Shown: positions 28,709 to 39,493 of the stretch, piece after piece | Position numbering within the stretch: position 1 is the stretch's first letter | How the letters are laid out: each line of letters begins with the position of its first letter | Origin: Fennellomyces sp. T-0311 | Taxonomy: Eukaryota > Mucoromycota > Mucoromycetes > Mucorales > Lichtheimiaceae | NCBI GenBank assembly: GCA_025266875.1 | Contig: JALLLT010000013.1 | Span: 620,001 to 684,000 of the forward strand | Reading direction: 5' to 3' | Length of the DNA stretch: 64,000 bases | Translations under genes and position numbers: made by a program | The notes under the pieces: model-generated | The model's input: only the letters and a program-made list of their open reading frames with translations | What the model was told of the DNA's origin: nothing | Database searches by the model: none

Positions 28709-29630
28709 CTATTCGCGTCGCAAGTTATCCAACCGAGCTTGCAATGCAGCATCATCAGCTGAGAGACCCTCTGCTTGTGGAATGCGCTCGTTTGATACAG
28801 CTTGGGCAGGTTGCTTAAGACCTGTTGGAGCATCAACAAGCTATAATCGCAAAACGATAAATCACAGTGTCTTCTTTCTTTTCCGTTGTTGCTACGTACC
28901 TCATGATTCAAGCTAATACCAATCTCATCTAACACCTTGTTCACGATTTCCTCGCTCTCGACCTCATCGTCATCTTCCTCGACAACATCATCGATAGCAT
29001 CACCCATCATTTCCTCCTTCATATCCATGATCTCGCTCTCCTTTTCAAATTCCATCATAATTTGCTGGATCTTGGGTAAATTCATCTGGCGATTCATGGA
29101 TGACATTGCCTTTGTTGCGCCACGCATAGCTTCTGCCATTTGTTGGTTCGATCGAAGTGTCTGATATAGTTGCGAAGTTAGTGTTTTATTTCCTTCTAAG
29201 CAACAAACACTATTTACCTGAATACGTAAACCAACAGCCTGCAACTGCGTCTTCATGGTATTGAACTTGACAATATATCTTCTTGTTCGAACAAGATCCT
29301 TTGCCATGACTTTGCAAGCGCTCTGGCAGAAAGCTTTCAGTTAAACTTGGTCCTGCGCCTTTGATTTCCCAACCAGGCAATACCATTTGATTTGCTTTGG
29401 CCGATTTTTTAATGTCGGCAATGAGCTTCTTTTCTTGTCTCTCCAAGCGTTCTCGCTCTCGGTCAAGTTCTCGTTGCGCCTTGGTTATCGAACGCTGATG
29501 CTGGCGCAGCATCTCGGCTGGCGTCTTTTTACGTCCAAATAGGAATTCCTACAGCAGTAAAGTAGACATGGAAGCTATGAGTTTTAGGCTGTTCTATAAC
29601 ATTATCTCACGCGTAGCATTTAGGTACCAT
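28709..29630 (-). CDS. VPS2: ESCRT-III subunit Vps2/CHMP2
   Basis: Exons 29630-29628, 29548-29384, 29322-29218, 29160-28900 and 28840-28709 give 221 residues, the same length as human CHMP2A (222). The protein starts MEFLFGRKKTPAEMLRQ, has the basic helical core (MAKDLVRTRRY) and the acidic DMKEEMMGDAIDDV region, and ends ARLDNLRRE, a MIM1-type tail bound by the Vps4 MIT domain. It polymerises on endosomal membranes during vesicle budding. The coding part of exon 1 is only the ATG, which is an inference: read unspliced, the nearest upstream ATG in frame runs into TAG just before GAA TTC, while joining ATG to GAATTC restores the conserved LFGRKKTP start. The gene converges with the flippase, 119 bp apart. 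Confidence 0.88.
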
Positions 29631-29849
29631 AGTTTAAAGGCCAAGTCAAAGCAGCCGTTCGCCAAGACCGACAGTACGCTCCACTTTACTACCAGCAACC
29701 GATGATTCCTATTGGCTTTGGAGTATTCCCAGACACCACGAAATTGGAAGCAGCAAGATTATTGATAGGTATGCAGCACATGTTTCCTTCGACAGGAGAG
29801 CATATATATTATTAAGGAACATTGAACATCTTGACTAGTTGTGCTGGAT

Positions 29850-30830
29850 AAATGATGAATTGGAGGTATAATGTCAGTCTTGAACGTCACTATCATAGTA
29901 CAGCCTATCGTTGGGACTACCAGAATCTGGACTGTCAACAGGGAATCGTCCTCCTTCCGATCTGATCGAGTACTTTTTATTCAGGCTCTTGCTATCCTAG
30001 CTTGTCAATGGAAAGCTTCGCTTGAAGCCTTTCAAAAAACTCACTCTCTAAGCCTGGTGTTTGTGGAACAACCGGCGAAGTTGTAGTTTGTCGATTACAC
30101 AATGCTGATCATAGATTGTCAGGTAACCCAGTTGTCGATAAGTCTGAGCGCTTTAAAAGTGCGTTCCTTCATATGGCAATCAATTTCAATGCTAAGATTC
30201 CTGACTTGCAACCCTCTCAAGTTGTTAAAGAAATCTATAAGTTTCTGTTCATCCGTGAATGATAGACCGTAAATGACAAGTTCATGGATTCGTGGGCAGC
30301 TCCTAATGTTCCTTGCGATGCAGACTAGAATATTTCGATTGCCAGCTCCTTATGACTTCTTAGTCCAAAATATAAACGAAGTCATCGTAGGTTGAGTGAG
30401 TTGTTGAAAAGCCCCTCGATTGTCTTGATTGAAATGCTTTCGGCTAACGGCTTTAGTGGTACATCCTAAAAGTTATTGTGTACGTTTAACCATTGGAGCT
30501 GTGAAAGCGCTCCAAGCTCTCGGAAGGTAATGACGTCCCAAAAGCATCTACCCACCAGGTTCAGTGTTTCCAAACAAGGGCAACCAGATATCAACTTATC
30601 AAGGTGCTGTGTGTCCAAAAGTCGGCATTTCCGCGCTGGTTCCACTGCAAATCAGGAACCACCTCAGGCGCCTGGATTTTCAGGAATGGTCCAACGGTAT
30701 CGCCCGTTGATCCCCGACGAAAGATGACCAACGACCTTCAATCCACGCCAGTTTCAAATACCAGCAAAGACTTCATTTGTTTGGCTCCTTCCATTGATCG
30801 TAACGGCTTGGAAGTATACGTATTATCAAT
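29850..30830 (-). pseudogene. Broken F-box/LRR-like gene
   Basis: On the minus strand, short stretches read like leucine-rich repeats: CPCLETLNLVGRCFWDV and LGALSQLQWLNVHNNF near 30590-30470, and a segment with RIHELVIYGLSFTDEQK then FFNNLRGLQVRNLSIE near 30290-30150. They lie in different frames and are interrupted by stops, and no splice joining rescues a long frame. F-box/LRR families are large in these fungi, so a decayed copy is plausible. The F-box itself is not seen. Confidence 0.5.
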
Positions 30831-31793
30831 CCAAGCAGCCCGTATGTTTGCTATATCGGATGCTTATTTTTTCTATTTTCACTGTAGGTTTCACATGCAC
30901 ATTTTATGTGCCATATCAATGACTAACGGCATTTATGCTATGGTTAAAGCTAACCCAATAACCATATCATCGGCCATTTTTTTTAAGCAACTGGGTAAAA
31001 TTCCTTTATAATCTCTACACCATGATCAATGTGCTCAAAAATTTTTAGGAAGGATGCTAATATTTGACCGAGAGTCTGCCCCGCAATACGAGAAAGCGAA
31101 AGACATCTGATGCTCATAAACGAATATCAACAGCGCATGTTAATCATAAGTACTCATCAGTTACACCCTTCTTTTTGCTTTTTTTAGCTTCTTTGATCCC
31201 TATACTGCTTTGCATTATCCTAGTCCATATCGCTTCCGAAATTTATCTTTACATAGCTTAATTCTTCGGAAACTTGATTGTGGTACGAGCTATAGTACGG
31301 TTTGTGATTGTGTTGCGGCAACGTATTGGCCGCACACCTATTGGCTATTGCATCTGACAGTGCTGATTTACATGCTATGCAATTGTGAATATCGATGTCC
31401 GAATTTCCAGCGCACTGAAGTTCACGTATGCAATGCGTTTGCACTGGTACTAAAACGATATCATGATATATCCACGTCATCCCTTCTTACAATTAAGGGA
31501 CGTCTGATTCCATGATAAATGTGGTACCCTCAAGACAGGATTATTATATGATTATGTACAATGTCTTGTACGCAAACACCGAGCTGTCCTACGATAACGG
31601 CTCACGCATATCAAGGCGGCTCTCTCAAGATTCAAGGAATCGTTGCTGCTCCTAATACATCCACATAGTAGCATAAGCGAACACAGACACTTCCTTCATT
31701 GATAACCTCGTAACCGTTTCATACGTAAGCTCTGGTAAGCTGACGGATTATCTGTTTGCATACTATAAACAGCAGTGTTTATTGATATTGGTG
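30831..31793. other. Intergenic, no supported gene
   Basis: Only short frames of no recognisable family; it ends at the microsatellite. Confidence 0.45.

Positions 31794-31836
<43 letters not shown>
31794..31836. repeat. Compound (CA)n(TA)n microsatellite
   Basis: About ten CA units are followed directly by about eleven TA units, just downstream of the first NmrA-like stop codon. Confidence 0.9.
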
Positions 31837-31868
31837 AAGCTAAAGTAGTATTCTGCTTCGACCAATTT

Positions 31869-32756
31869 TCACAAAAATGCCGCCTTGTTTGTTTCAAGAT
31901 ATTGAGCCAGCGTTTCGGGAGCACGACCAAGTAAAATTGAGAATCCAGGGGTGATAGCTAATATACTGGTGGACGTTGTGGATTTCAAGAATGAAAACGC
32001 CACCGTATGTGGCAAGCCGGCTGCTTGAGTGTAATTCTTGTACTGCTCCTCAGCTGTAACCTTGGTATAAGCAATCGGCCTGTCCAACACTTTGGAAAGT
32101 ATCTCTGCGCGATCCTTCAATGAGACAGCATCACCGATCAAGTCATACACGGCATCGCCATGTTTTTTTATCGGCTCTTGCAAAATATTTGCGGCAGTAA
32201 GACCGATATCATTGGGTGAGATCCAGTGTTGTACAGCTTCTGGCTCTTGGATATCAACGATGGTGTTCGCGGCTTGGATTGAATGGAGATCAAGCCAAAA
32301 GTGATTTGACATGAATAATCCTGGACGTAAAGTAACAAAGGTACCTCGATTGGGGATGTCCAAGATGCTTTGCTCGGCTTCTTGATGGACTATTCCACTA
32401 GGAGATGATCGCCAAGGATAAGCAGCTGCAAGCGATGAAATGTCAACGACTTGTTTGACGCCTCTCGCATATGCCTTTTGTGCTATTTCCGTTTTGATCT
32501 TTGCAAGATTAACCAGATCATTCACCAGAAGGAACAAGCGAGTATGACCAGCAATCGATTCTTCAAGTGGCTTCAGATCATTTACATCCCCTTCGACGAT
32601 GGTAAGGTTTGGCTCGTTGGGAAACAGTCTTTGTGCCTTGGCAGGTGATCGGACATAGGCAGTAACGGAGATCCCATTCTTCAAGAGCTCCTTCACAGCA
32701 GCTGTTCCAGCATTTCCAGTGCCACCAATGACATAGACACGTTCCGATAGTGTCAT
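31869..32756 (-). CDS. NmrA-like NAD(P)-binding protein, copy 1
   Basis: A single-exon protein of 295 residues. It begins with a Rossmann beta strand and the glycine loop VIGGTGNAGT, followed by ARSPAK-type and IVEGDVNDLKPLEE segments typical of the atypical short-chain dehydrogenase/NmrA family (azoreductase and NAD(P)H-sensor like). There is no YxxxK catalytic pair in the usual place, as in NmrA, so it may sense or bind the cofactor rather than catalyse a classical reduction. The middle (ISPNDIG, then ILQEPIKKHGDAVYDLIGD) is strongly conserved with the two other copies at 36.3 and 39.5 kb. No signal peptide; probably cytosolic. The substrate is unknown. Confidence 0.82.
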   Translation of the reverse strand: MTLSERVYVIGGTGNAGTAAVKELLKNGISVTAYVRSPAKAQRLFPNEPNLTIVEGDVNDLKPLEESIAGHTRLFLLVNDLVNLAKIKTEIAQKAYARGVKQVVDISSLAAAYPWRSSPSGIVHQEAEQSILDIPNRGTFVTLRPGLFMSNHFWLDLHSIQAANTIVDIQEPEAVQHWISPNDIGLTAANILQEPIKKHGDAVYDLIGDAVSLKDRAEILSKVLDRPIAYTKVTAEEQYKNYTQAAGLPHTVAFSFLKSTTSTSILAITPGFSILLGRAPETLAQYLETNKAAFL

Positions 32757-32802
32757 GGCTTTATCGAACCAGAATTAAATAACCAAATAAAGTATTAAGC
32801 AC

Positions 32803-32811
32803 TTTTATATA
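32803..32811 (-). promoter_or_regulatory. TATA box of NmrA-like copy 1
   Basis: TATATAAAA on the minus strand, about 50 nt upstream of the start codon. Confidence 0.55.
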
Positions 32812-33345
32812 TCAGTGATCTACGGAGCAATTTACCCGAATCCGGTGAACAGAATCGGCAAACGAAGGCCCGGTCAGGATTTCGCAAACAACAAGCTGTA
32901 TTGCGACAATATGTGGTGACTCTCAAGGCCCAATTTGTATAATATGAATAAAGTAAATTGGATGTACTCTATATGGTCTACTTTTAGCTGTACTCGCTTC
33001 CAAAGAATGCTAGCGCTACATTTACGATTTCTTTAATACCACATGCATAAATGTCATAATCTCGACATACCATCATACATAGTTGCATGCTTTTCCCTTA
33101 GTACTTGATTATATCAACTGTTATTACGGCACCAACAACTATACAGCTATTGATTGCCTCATTTGCTCTTATGTGCAATCTTGATCTGGCTTTATCGATC
33201 AAGTAAGACAACTTCGTCAACTCGTTTCAGATCTTCGTTCTCTTCGACAACATGGCAAACGTATATGAGACTTGGTGATAGCATGGACCGTTAGGGCTAT
33301 AACTCAAAGCATTCGTCTTCTCCGTCCCAACTCATCATCAGTATA

Positions 33346-33517
33346 CAGTGGCCGCTTCATATAATGATATTTTATATATCGATAATTCGATATAACGATA
33401 CAATTTTCGATGGACCAAAACGGTAATCACTGCCAAATGCCATTTTAAATAACAATATTTTGACATAACGATAAAGTTTGGGCTGTACCAGCGCATCATT
33501 ATATAATGCGGCCACTG
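33346..33517. mobile_element. Pogo-like MITE, flanked by TA
   Basis: A 172-bp element with inverted repeats beginning CAGTGGCCGC and continuing ATATAATGAT, about 23 bp with two mismatches. TA flanks both ends (33344-33345, 33518-33519). Internal CGATATAACGATA motifs resemble Tigger/pogo elements. It is non-coding and its terminal sequence differs from that of the MITE at 15723, so it belongs to another family. Confidence 0.78.
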
Positions 33518-33519
33518 TA

Positions 33520-36266
33520 AAGAGAGATTAATTTTCACAGTAAAGTGAGAGGCATACTTATATTGATCTCGTCATTCGAAAGCTTTTTCTCGTTAAGCAA
33601 TACCGCAATAAGTTTAAGAAGCTTCCACTTAATATCCGATATTATTATCTTATATCATTTAGATGCAAAAAAACAGACACCGCTTCTAAGAAAACTTATC
33701 CAGTACTGCTGGATCTATTTTGTGATGGTACCATCATATTTATTTGTCTTTAAAATATTACAAAGCATACTAATAGACTAGAGAGATCCAATCGTTGGAT
33801 CAGTTCTTACACCTGATCAAAGCCTATAAAGATCGCACGATAAGCCCACAGCCTCTGACTTCTTATTTTGTAGTCGCTTTGCCTCCAACAATCCATTTCC
33901 TCTGTTATTTTCATGTAGCTCTTTCTATTTCGAATGTTTTTTCACTTTTGAACTTCCTATTTTCTATGTTTTTCACATTGGTCGTTTACCGGTCAATTCT
34001 TTCCAAACTCGGGCATTTTCGTTTATATACCTCAGTCCCAAATTACGCTAACACAAACTAACTTGTCCTGTAATTCTCCGGCTGGTACTGTTCATCATAA
34101 AATACCCATATTTGTGTCAGTTTCTTTGTATCTCAACAAAAGGCGAAATTCACACTCCTCTGATTAAGTTCCTCATACGTCGCTAGTTTGGCTAACTGTC
34201 CACTTCATTGAATCCGTCTTTGAATCATCTACAAAAAATGCCAATACATCATGAAGGAGATATGATCGCTGGATCAGTTCCTATTCGACAATAAGGGCTT
34301 TCACGATGATTTTCCAAGGCACTGATCTTCGGTTTTTCAAAGCTTTTGTATTTTCGCGATACCTTATATTCTTCATTTCATGTGTTTCTCTAGCTCTGAA
34401 GTTTCATTTTAAATATACTTTTCACATCTGACTTCTTCCATTTCAAAAGTGTTCGGCCGACTTTCGTTTAGCAGTAGCTGATGTGTTTTTGATCATAACT
34501 CAGGCCTAAGTAACGCTAGAGACGCAGATGCAACGGTTCCATAAAACGCACGTTATGGTTGGCTTAATACAAAAAGTTAGAACAAGTATATGCATCACAA
34601 AACATATTGTAAATCACATTTAAGACCAAAAATTGTCATTTAATCTATAAATTTTTTCCCTCTCCATCTGATATTGCTTCACTTGATGCGTTGTCGTAAA
34701 GGGATATTGTTTGCGTAAAGAAATTCTATGTGAAACAGGGTCCACGATGTAGGTTGAAATAGAATAGGCGAGTTATCCAAGTACAGATGTAAGCTCCTTA
34801 TTTGGCTTTTGACCAGGTATGATCAAGATTCTCGAGGTCAAGTTGACTGCTTTGTTTCATTCAATGCAATAATGGTATATATGCTTTTGTAAATACGATG
34901 GCTGTGGATAAACCGGGCATTTCCGGAGGTACAATGTGACATAGGTTGGAAGTACAACCGATAAAAGATCAGAGTGCGGAAAAGATAATACAAGGTACAG
35001 ATGCATCATATAATTGAATAGGACTGTAGCCTAGGAAGGTCGATACAACGAAGTAGATACATCAATGTGCAGATGCAGTATAATAGAATAGAGGTCAAGC
35101 ACAAAAGTCAAGTGCGTGTTGAAAAGGGAAATGGTAGCGTAAACGGAAAGGGGCACAGGAATTTCTTTACACCGTGATTGATTGTTCCGTTCGTACCCTC
35201 TTTGATAGACTTGAAGAAGTGCTGGAAAGGGGTAGTACCGTTGCTCAGTATGGCAAGTACAGGTAGTCCTCAAGGGGTTCTGTTAAGTGTTGCATACTGG
35301 CACCACAATGTTGAGTTGAAAGGTACCACTATGGGTTCTTGTTGTGAATTTGGGATAATGCTCGATTTTGTTGCCAAGTATAATATCAAATCGTAAAATG
35401 ATGACAGACCAGCACCGGAAGAAGCCATCTAAGGAAAGCCATCCGCACCCGCAAAAAATCACGCTTAGTGTGATCCCCTTCTCCCAAACAGGTCTACCTC
35501 TCTGGCATTATGCTTACACCGCTTTTTCTTCTCTCTATTCTATACATATTCGTAATTTTTTGGTACAGGCCTGCCTTGTTTCCCATCAAGAGTATTTTTC
35601 AGACATGGAATCAGGTTCCTCTTCTATCTCTACATTTGCATCTCAAGGAGGTGAACATATACCTATAGGAGCAGGTCAATAAGTCTTTCAAATAGAATTC
35701 ATACATTAAAACTAAGATCAAGCCCATTGTTTCCGTTGACTATAAGAGTCTTGCTCAAGAAAGTGTCGAAAACCCAGTATCCTTGATAGCGTAAGTGATC
35801 TTTGTCTCTTATTTACGTATTCGTTGTAGAATGTCTTTCTTTAATAAAGTTGTTCCCTTTATAAATTTCTTTTTTAGAATAATTTTGTCCTTGATGTCTA
35901 TCCGATTAAAAGCTTTTCTGATACCGAAATCAGTCTTCCTGTTCTATGTCATCGAGAATCGACAATTTGATACTTCCCTTTTAGGCTAGTACCGCAGTTT
36001 GGTAACAAATATAAGACCGATTCTTGAATAACTCCTGCGCTCAACACTAAAACTTACCTTTGTAGATTACTAACTTCTAGATCAGATCTGATACGGGATG
36101 CCTTTAAGACAACCCGTTATTTCTATCTTTAGTTGTGCCTAAAGCGTACAAGAAACAATATAGTAGTGAAAGTGACGTATATTGACTAAATATAAAGGAA
36201 TCAGTTGACTAGTCACTATCATATTTGGTTAGCAACAGAAGATGTATAATAGCTATATCCATGTAT
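33520..36266. other. Intergenic, no supported gene
   Basis: AT-rich with short frames. The segments around 33780-34070 and 34250-34510 look like two strongly diverged copies of one another (shared GGATCAGTTC at the start and TAACGCTA-like ends). A frame at 35368-35682 has no recognisable domain. Confidence 0.4.
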
Positions 36267-37151
36267 TTAGAGCAAAGGGGCCTTGTTTGCTTCAATCCAT
36301 TGCTCCAAAGTCTCGGGTGCACGTCCTCCCAATAACACTGACAACCCAGGTGTAGCTCTATCCGTGAGTTGCGGTTGGTACAGTAGATGGTATGCCAAAG
36401 GATGAGGCAATCCAGCTTGGGTTGTAAAAATTTCATACTGCTCCTGTGGCGTCACTTGCTTGTATGAAATAGTTCGACCCAATGCCTTTGAGAGTAGAAC
36501 TGCACGGTCCTTTGGTGAGACAATATCACCAACCACTTCGTATGCGGCATCGCCATGCTTCTCGATGGGATCTTGGAGAATATTAGCAGCAGCGGCACCA
36601 ATATCGTTAGGCGAAATCCATTCTTGCGGCTCTTCAGGTTTGACCACATCCATAATCACGTTATACTCCTTGATGCCTTGAAATTCCAACCAGGTAATGT
36701 TCGACGCGAATCGATAGGGTCGTAATGACACGAAAGCACCTCGGTTCGGGATCGCGATAATACCTTTTTCGCTGTCACGGTTGAGATCACCAATAAATGA
36801 TGCACGCCAGGGGAAATGGACCGAAATGGACGAGATTTGCACGATTTGCTTTACACCAGCAGTATAGGCTTTCTCGGCAATACCAACATAAAGGTTGACA
36901 TAGTTTCCAAAGTCATTTACCAAAAGGAACAGACGTGTGTGACCAGAAATTGATTTTTCGAATGGCTTCAAATCGTTGACGTCACCTTCAACAATAGTGA
37001 GATTGGCATCGTTTCCGAAAAGGCTTTGGGCTTTGACAGGCGATCGAGCGTAGAGTGTGACAGGTACTTGCTTCTTGAGAAGTTCCTTGACAACGACGGT
37101 TCCAACGTTTCCGGTACCACCAACGACGTAGATGCGTTCACTTGCTGTCAT
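36267..37151 (-). CDS. NmrA-like NAD(P)-binding protein, copy 2
   Basis: A single-exon protein of 294 residues with the same architecture as copy 1: VVGGTGNVGT glycine loop, IVEGDVNDLKPFEKSI, ISPNDIGAAAANILQDP, and a C-terminus ending LLGGRAPETLEQWIEANK. One extra glycine in the LLGGRAPE turn distinguishes it from the other two. The conserved GVKQIVQISS strand would form the fifth strand of the Rossmann fold. It is intact and lies 3.5 kb upstream (minus-strand sense) of copy 1. Confidence 0.82.
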   Translation of the reverse strand: MTASERIYVVGGTGNVGTVVVKELLKKQVPVTLYARSPVKAQSLFGNDANLTIVEGDVNDLKPFEKSISGHTRLFLLVNDFGNYVNLYVGIAEKAYTAGVKQIVQISSISVHFPWRASFIGDLNRDSEKGIIAIPNRGAFVSLRPYRFASNITWLEFQGIKEYNVIMDVVKPEEPQEWISPNDIGAAAANILQDPIEKHGDAAYEVVGDIVSPKDRAVLLSKALGRTISYKQVTPQEQYEIFTTQAGLPHPLAYHLLYQPQLTDRATPGLSVLLGGRAPETLEQWIEANKAPLL

Positions 37152-37227
37152 GATAGTAATGCTTAGATAGTTTGTTGACGTCGTAAGAGATTGACTATGA
37201 GTTTTTCAAAGTTGACAGAGTCCAGCC

Positions 37228-37234
37228 TTATATA
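37228..37234 (-). promoter_or_regulatory. TATA box of NmrA-like copy 2
   Basis: TATATAA on the minus strand about 77 nt upstream of the start codon. Confidence 0.5.
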
Positions 37235-38827
37235 CTGTGATGCAGGTACGTGTAACACCACCTCGTGACTATATGGATATATTACCGGTTAAATTTACCC
37301 GGTGCTGATGACGTGCTTGTTCCGAGCAATCGCCTATGGATATAAAGAAACGTCGCCGAAATTCCTTTTATGTAAAAGTCATCCAAAACCTGCACAATCA
37401 AACGGTTTTCGTCAAATACCTGGCCATCATTTTTAATTATGTATGCAAACATCAAGTCACTGAAATTCCTTACCTAACTCACATATTGTTATTACTCCAT
37501 GACCGATAGTCCAGTCTGCTTACAAATAGGTGAAAAAATATGTATAGCATTTAGTTATGGAAAGCTTATAGACCTGCCCTGTATGGATGCTTGCTTACAA
37601 ATACCTCCTACGCTGGTACAACACGGATACACACGTGCGTATACCATTTCCTGCAAGAGAAGTATGTAAGACCGGTTTTCTTAAGAGCGTCGCCGAAATT
37701 CCTAATGAAGTAGTTTAAAACCCTTAAATAACTATACATTCGACCCCAACCTCTCGCAACAGCGAAATGCATTTTTATTTGGCGCAAAAAAACTGAGTTT
37801 GCGATAAGCGCGAGTTCAAATATGCACTATAACACTGATAACTATACAATCATTATAGCGAATATTTTTATATGCGTACTGGCAGACACTGCGTTCTATT
37901 TTTTGAGCTACTTAGATACGCTTGGGTTTGTGTTTCAACAACTAATATATTACACTACAGTAGTTAAAAAGTTATTATTTATTTCTGAGAGTTATCAGAT
38001 TTGCACCTATAGGTAATAAATCTGTCCCTTGCGGTACATCTATGTTGCTTAAATTTCAAAAAAAAGATTGGATGGCCCGTGCTTGCAAAAAACCATAATG
38101 GCGAAAGAAGTATGTCTGTGTCCCAAGAAATAGTAGACACCGGGAGTGAAGCTGGCATACAAATTAAGAACCCTGCATGACCACACTTGTCATGTGCGAA
38201 TCCTTCCAGTGGAATCGACTAAGTTTTTATTGCCTTCGTCGTTCGGGTGGATCAGGTTGTCGATTTCGTGAAGAACTCGTAGCAGCGCTGACCAAACTTT
38301 CTCCTATTTGCCACGAATCATGCCGACATCTGTGCGCGGAAGGCAGTTCATGATATAACCGATGGGATGTGTGTGAGCATCGAGACTACACTATAGTACA
38401 CACGTATATACACTTATCAGGGGATAAACAGCCGATTCTGCCATATAACCGCGATTTTAAATTCGTTAATCACAAAATATGATACACCAGTAGTTTAATA
38501 CTCGCCTCACGTCGGTGTAATTACGCAAAACACCCAAGCCCAAATACAGAAAAAAAGCAATGAATATGGACTGATTTTATTTACAAGAACTCTGTGCCAT
38601 CTTCAACTTACTTCTGCAAAGTGAAGTGACTGAGCGCTCTCCAACCGAAAATGCTCTGAAAATTTCGCCGAAGTTCCTGGTAGTCAATCAAACCTGCATC
38701 GGTGAAGGAACAGCATCTCACACAATCCACTCTGTCTACGCCTGCGAACAATCACATTCCGACGGAGCACTTGGTTTTCCCGGCTCACCATCAAAATGAC
38801 TGATCCGCTCGAGCCACAAGATCACCA
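37235..38827. other. Intergenic with short repeated motif
   Basis: No gene supported. The motif CGTCGCCGAAATTCCT occurs at 37351 and 37688, with a variant near 38663, and marks the region as decayed repeats. Confidence 0.4.
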
Positions 38828-39235
38828 ATGTTCTACATGTGGGCCCGGGCCGCTTACGTCGGTACTGGCGTGAACGGCAAGACACTGGGGTGCTCTCTGC
38901 ATCCATGGTTTCGAATTGAATACCCAGGACTAGAGACTCTTCTGGCGAACCGCACTCTCGCATGTATTCACATCCCATGGTGGCGACTGCCTCTGAATTG
39001 TCTTTCGTATAAGGCTCACTTACACAGGATCATCGCGACCAACCATCCGACCGATCTATGCCCTCTGTGCAATGAAAAACGAAATCTTACTTCATTTCAC
39101 TGTGGATTGCCCGCTCAAGTTGACTTTTTGATGAATGCTCTCTCAATCGTTCGAGTACCTTCTCAAGTCTCCATAGAAAAAATTTGGGGTGCTTTGAACT
39201 TAAGATTTACCTTGCCTACAAGTTTTTGTGCATAA
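38828..39235 (+). pseudogene. Decayed 3' end of a LINE reverse-transcriptase ORF
   Basis: The translation holds WWRLPLNCLSYKAHLHRII, then NHPTDLCPLCNEKRNLTSFH. This is the pattern of the zinc-binding C-terminal domain of non-LTR reverse transcriptases (W-x-(7-10)-A-x-L-x-R, then C-x2-C...H...C). The closing part, expected as HF..DCP.K..FW, is split between two frames around 39105-39125, showing a frameshift. No reverse-transcriptase core is seen upstream, so only a 5'-truncated relic remains, the usual state of LINE copies. Confidence 0.55.
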
Positions 39236-39493
39236 AATTTACGGGCAATTTATCTTATTTCCCAATCAGTTTGATACATGCACCGGCGCAGTGTTTTGGA
39301 TGTCTCAGCTTGGACTCTCATTGTTGCCAATAATCACTCACATTATTAGATAGCTAGAACATCCTCTATCATTCCCGCTGACACCTGCACTAATTTTGGG
39401 GCATAAGCTCCCAAATAAAAAGATATGTAATACAAAAATTATATAGAGTCAGAAATTACTTAATACAGTTTTTCAGGTGGATAAGTAGATCAA

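Noticed and set aside
33780..34510. Two diverged similar segments (about 33780-34070 and 34250-34510)
   Set aside because: Similarity is patchy and by eye only; a dot plot is needed before calling a duplication.
35250..35330. TGSPQGVLLS, resembling the reverse-transcriptase G-x-PQG block
   Set aside because: No other reverse-transcriptase motif is nearby and the frame is short; a chance match cannot be excluded.
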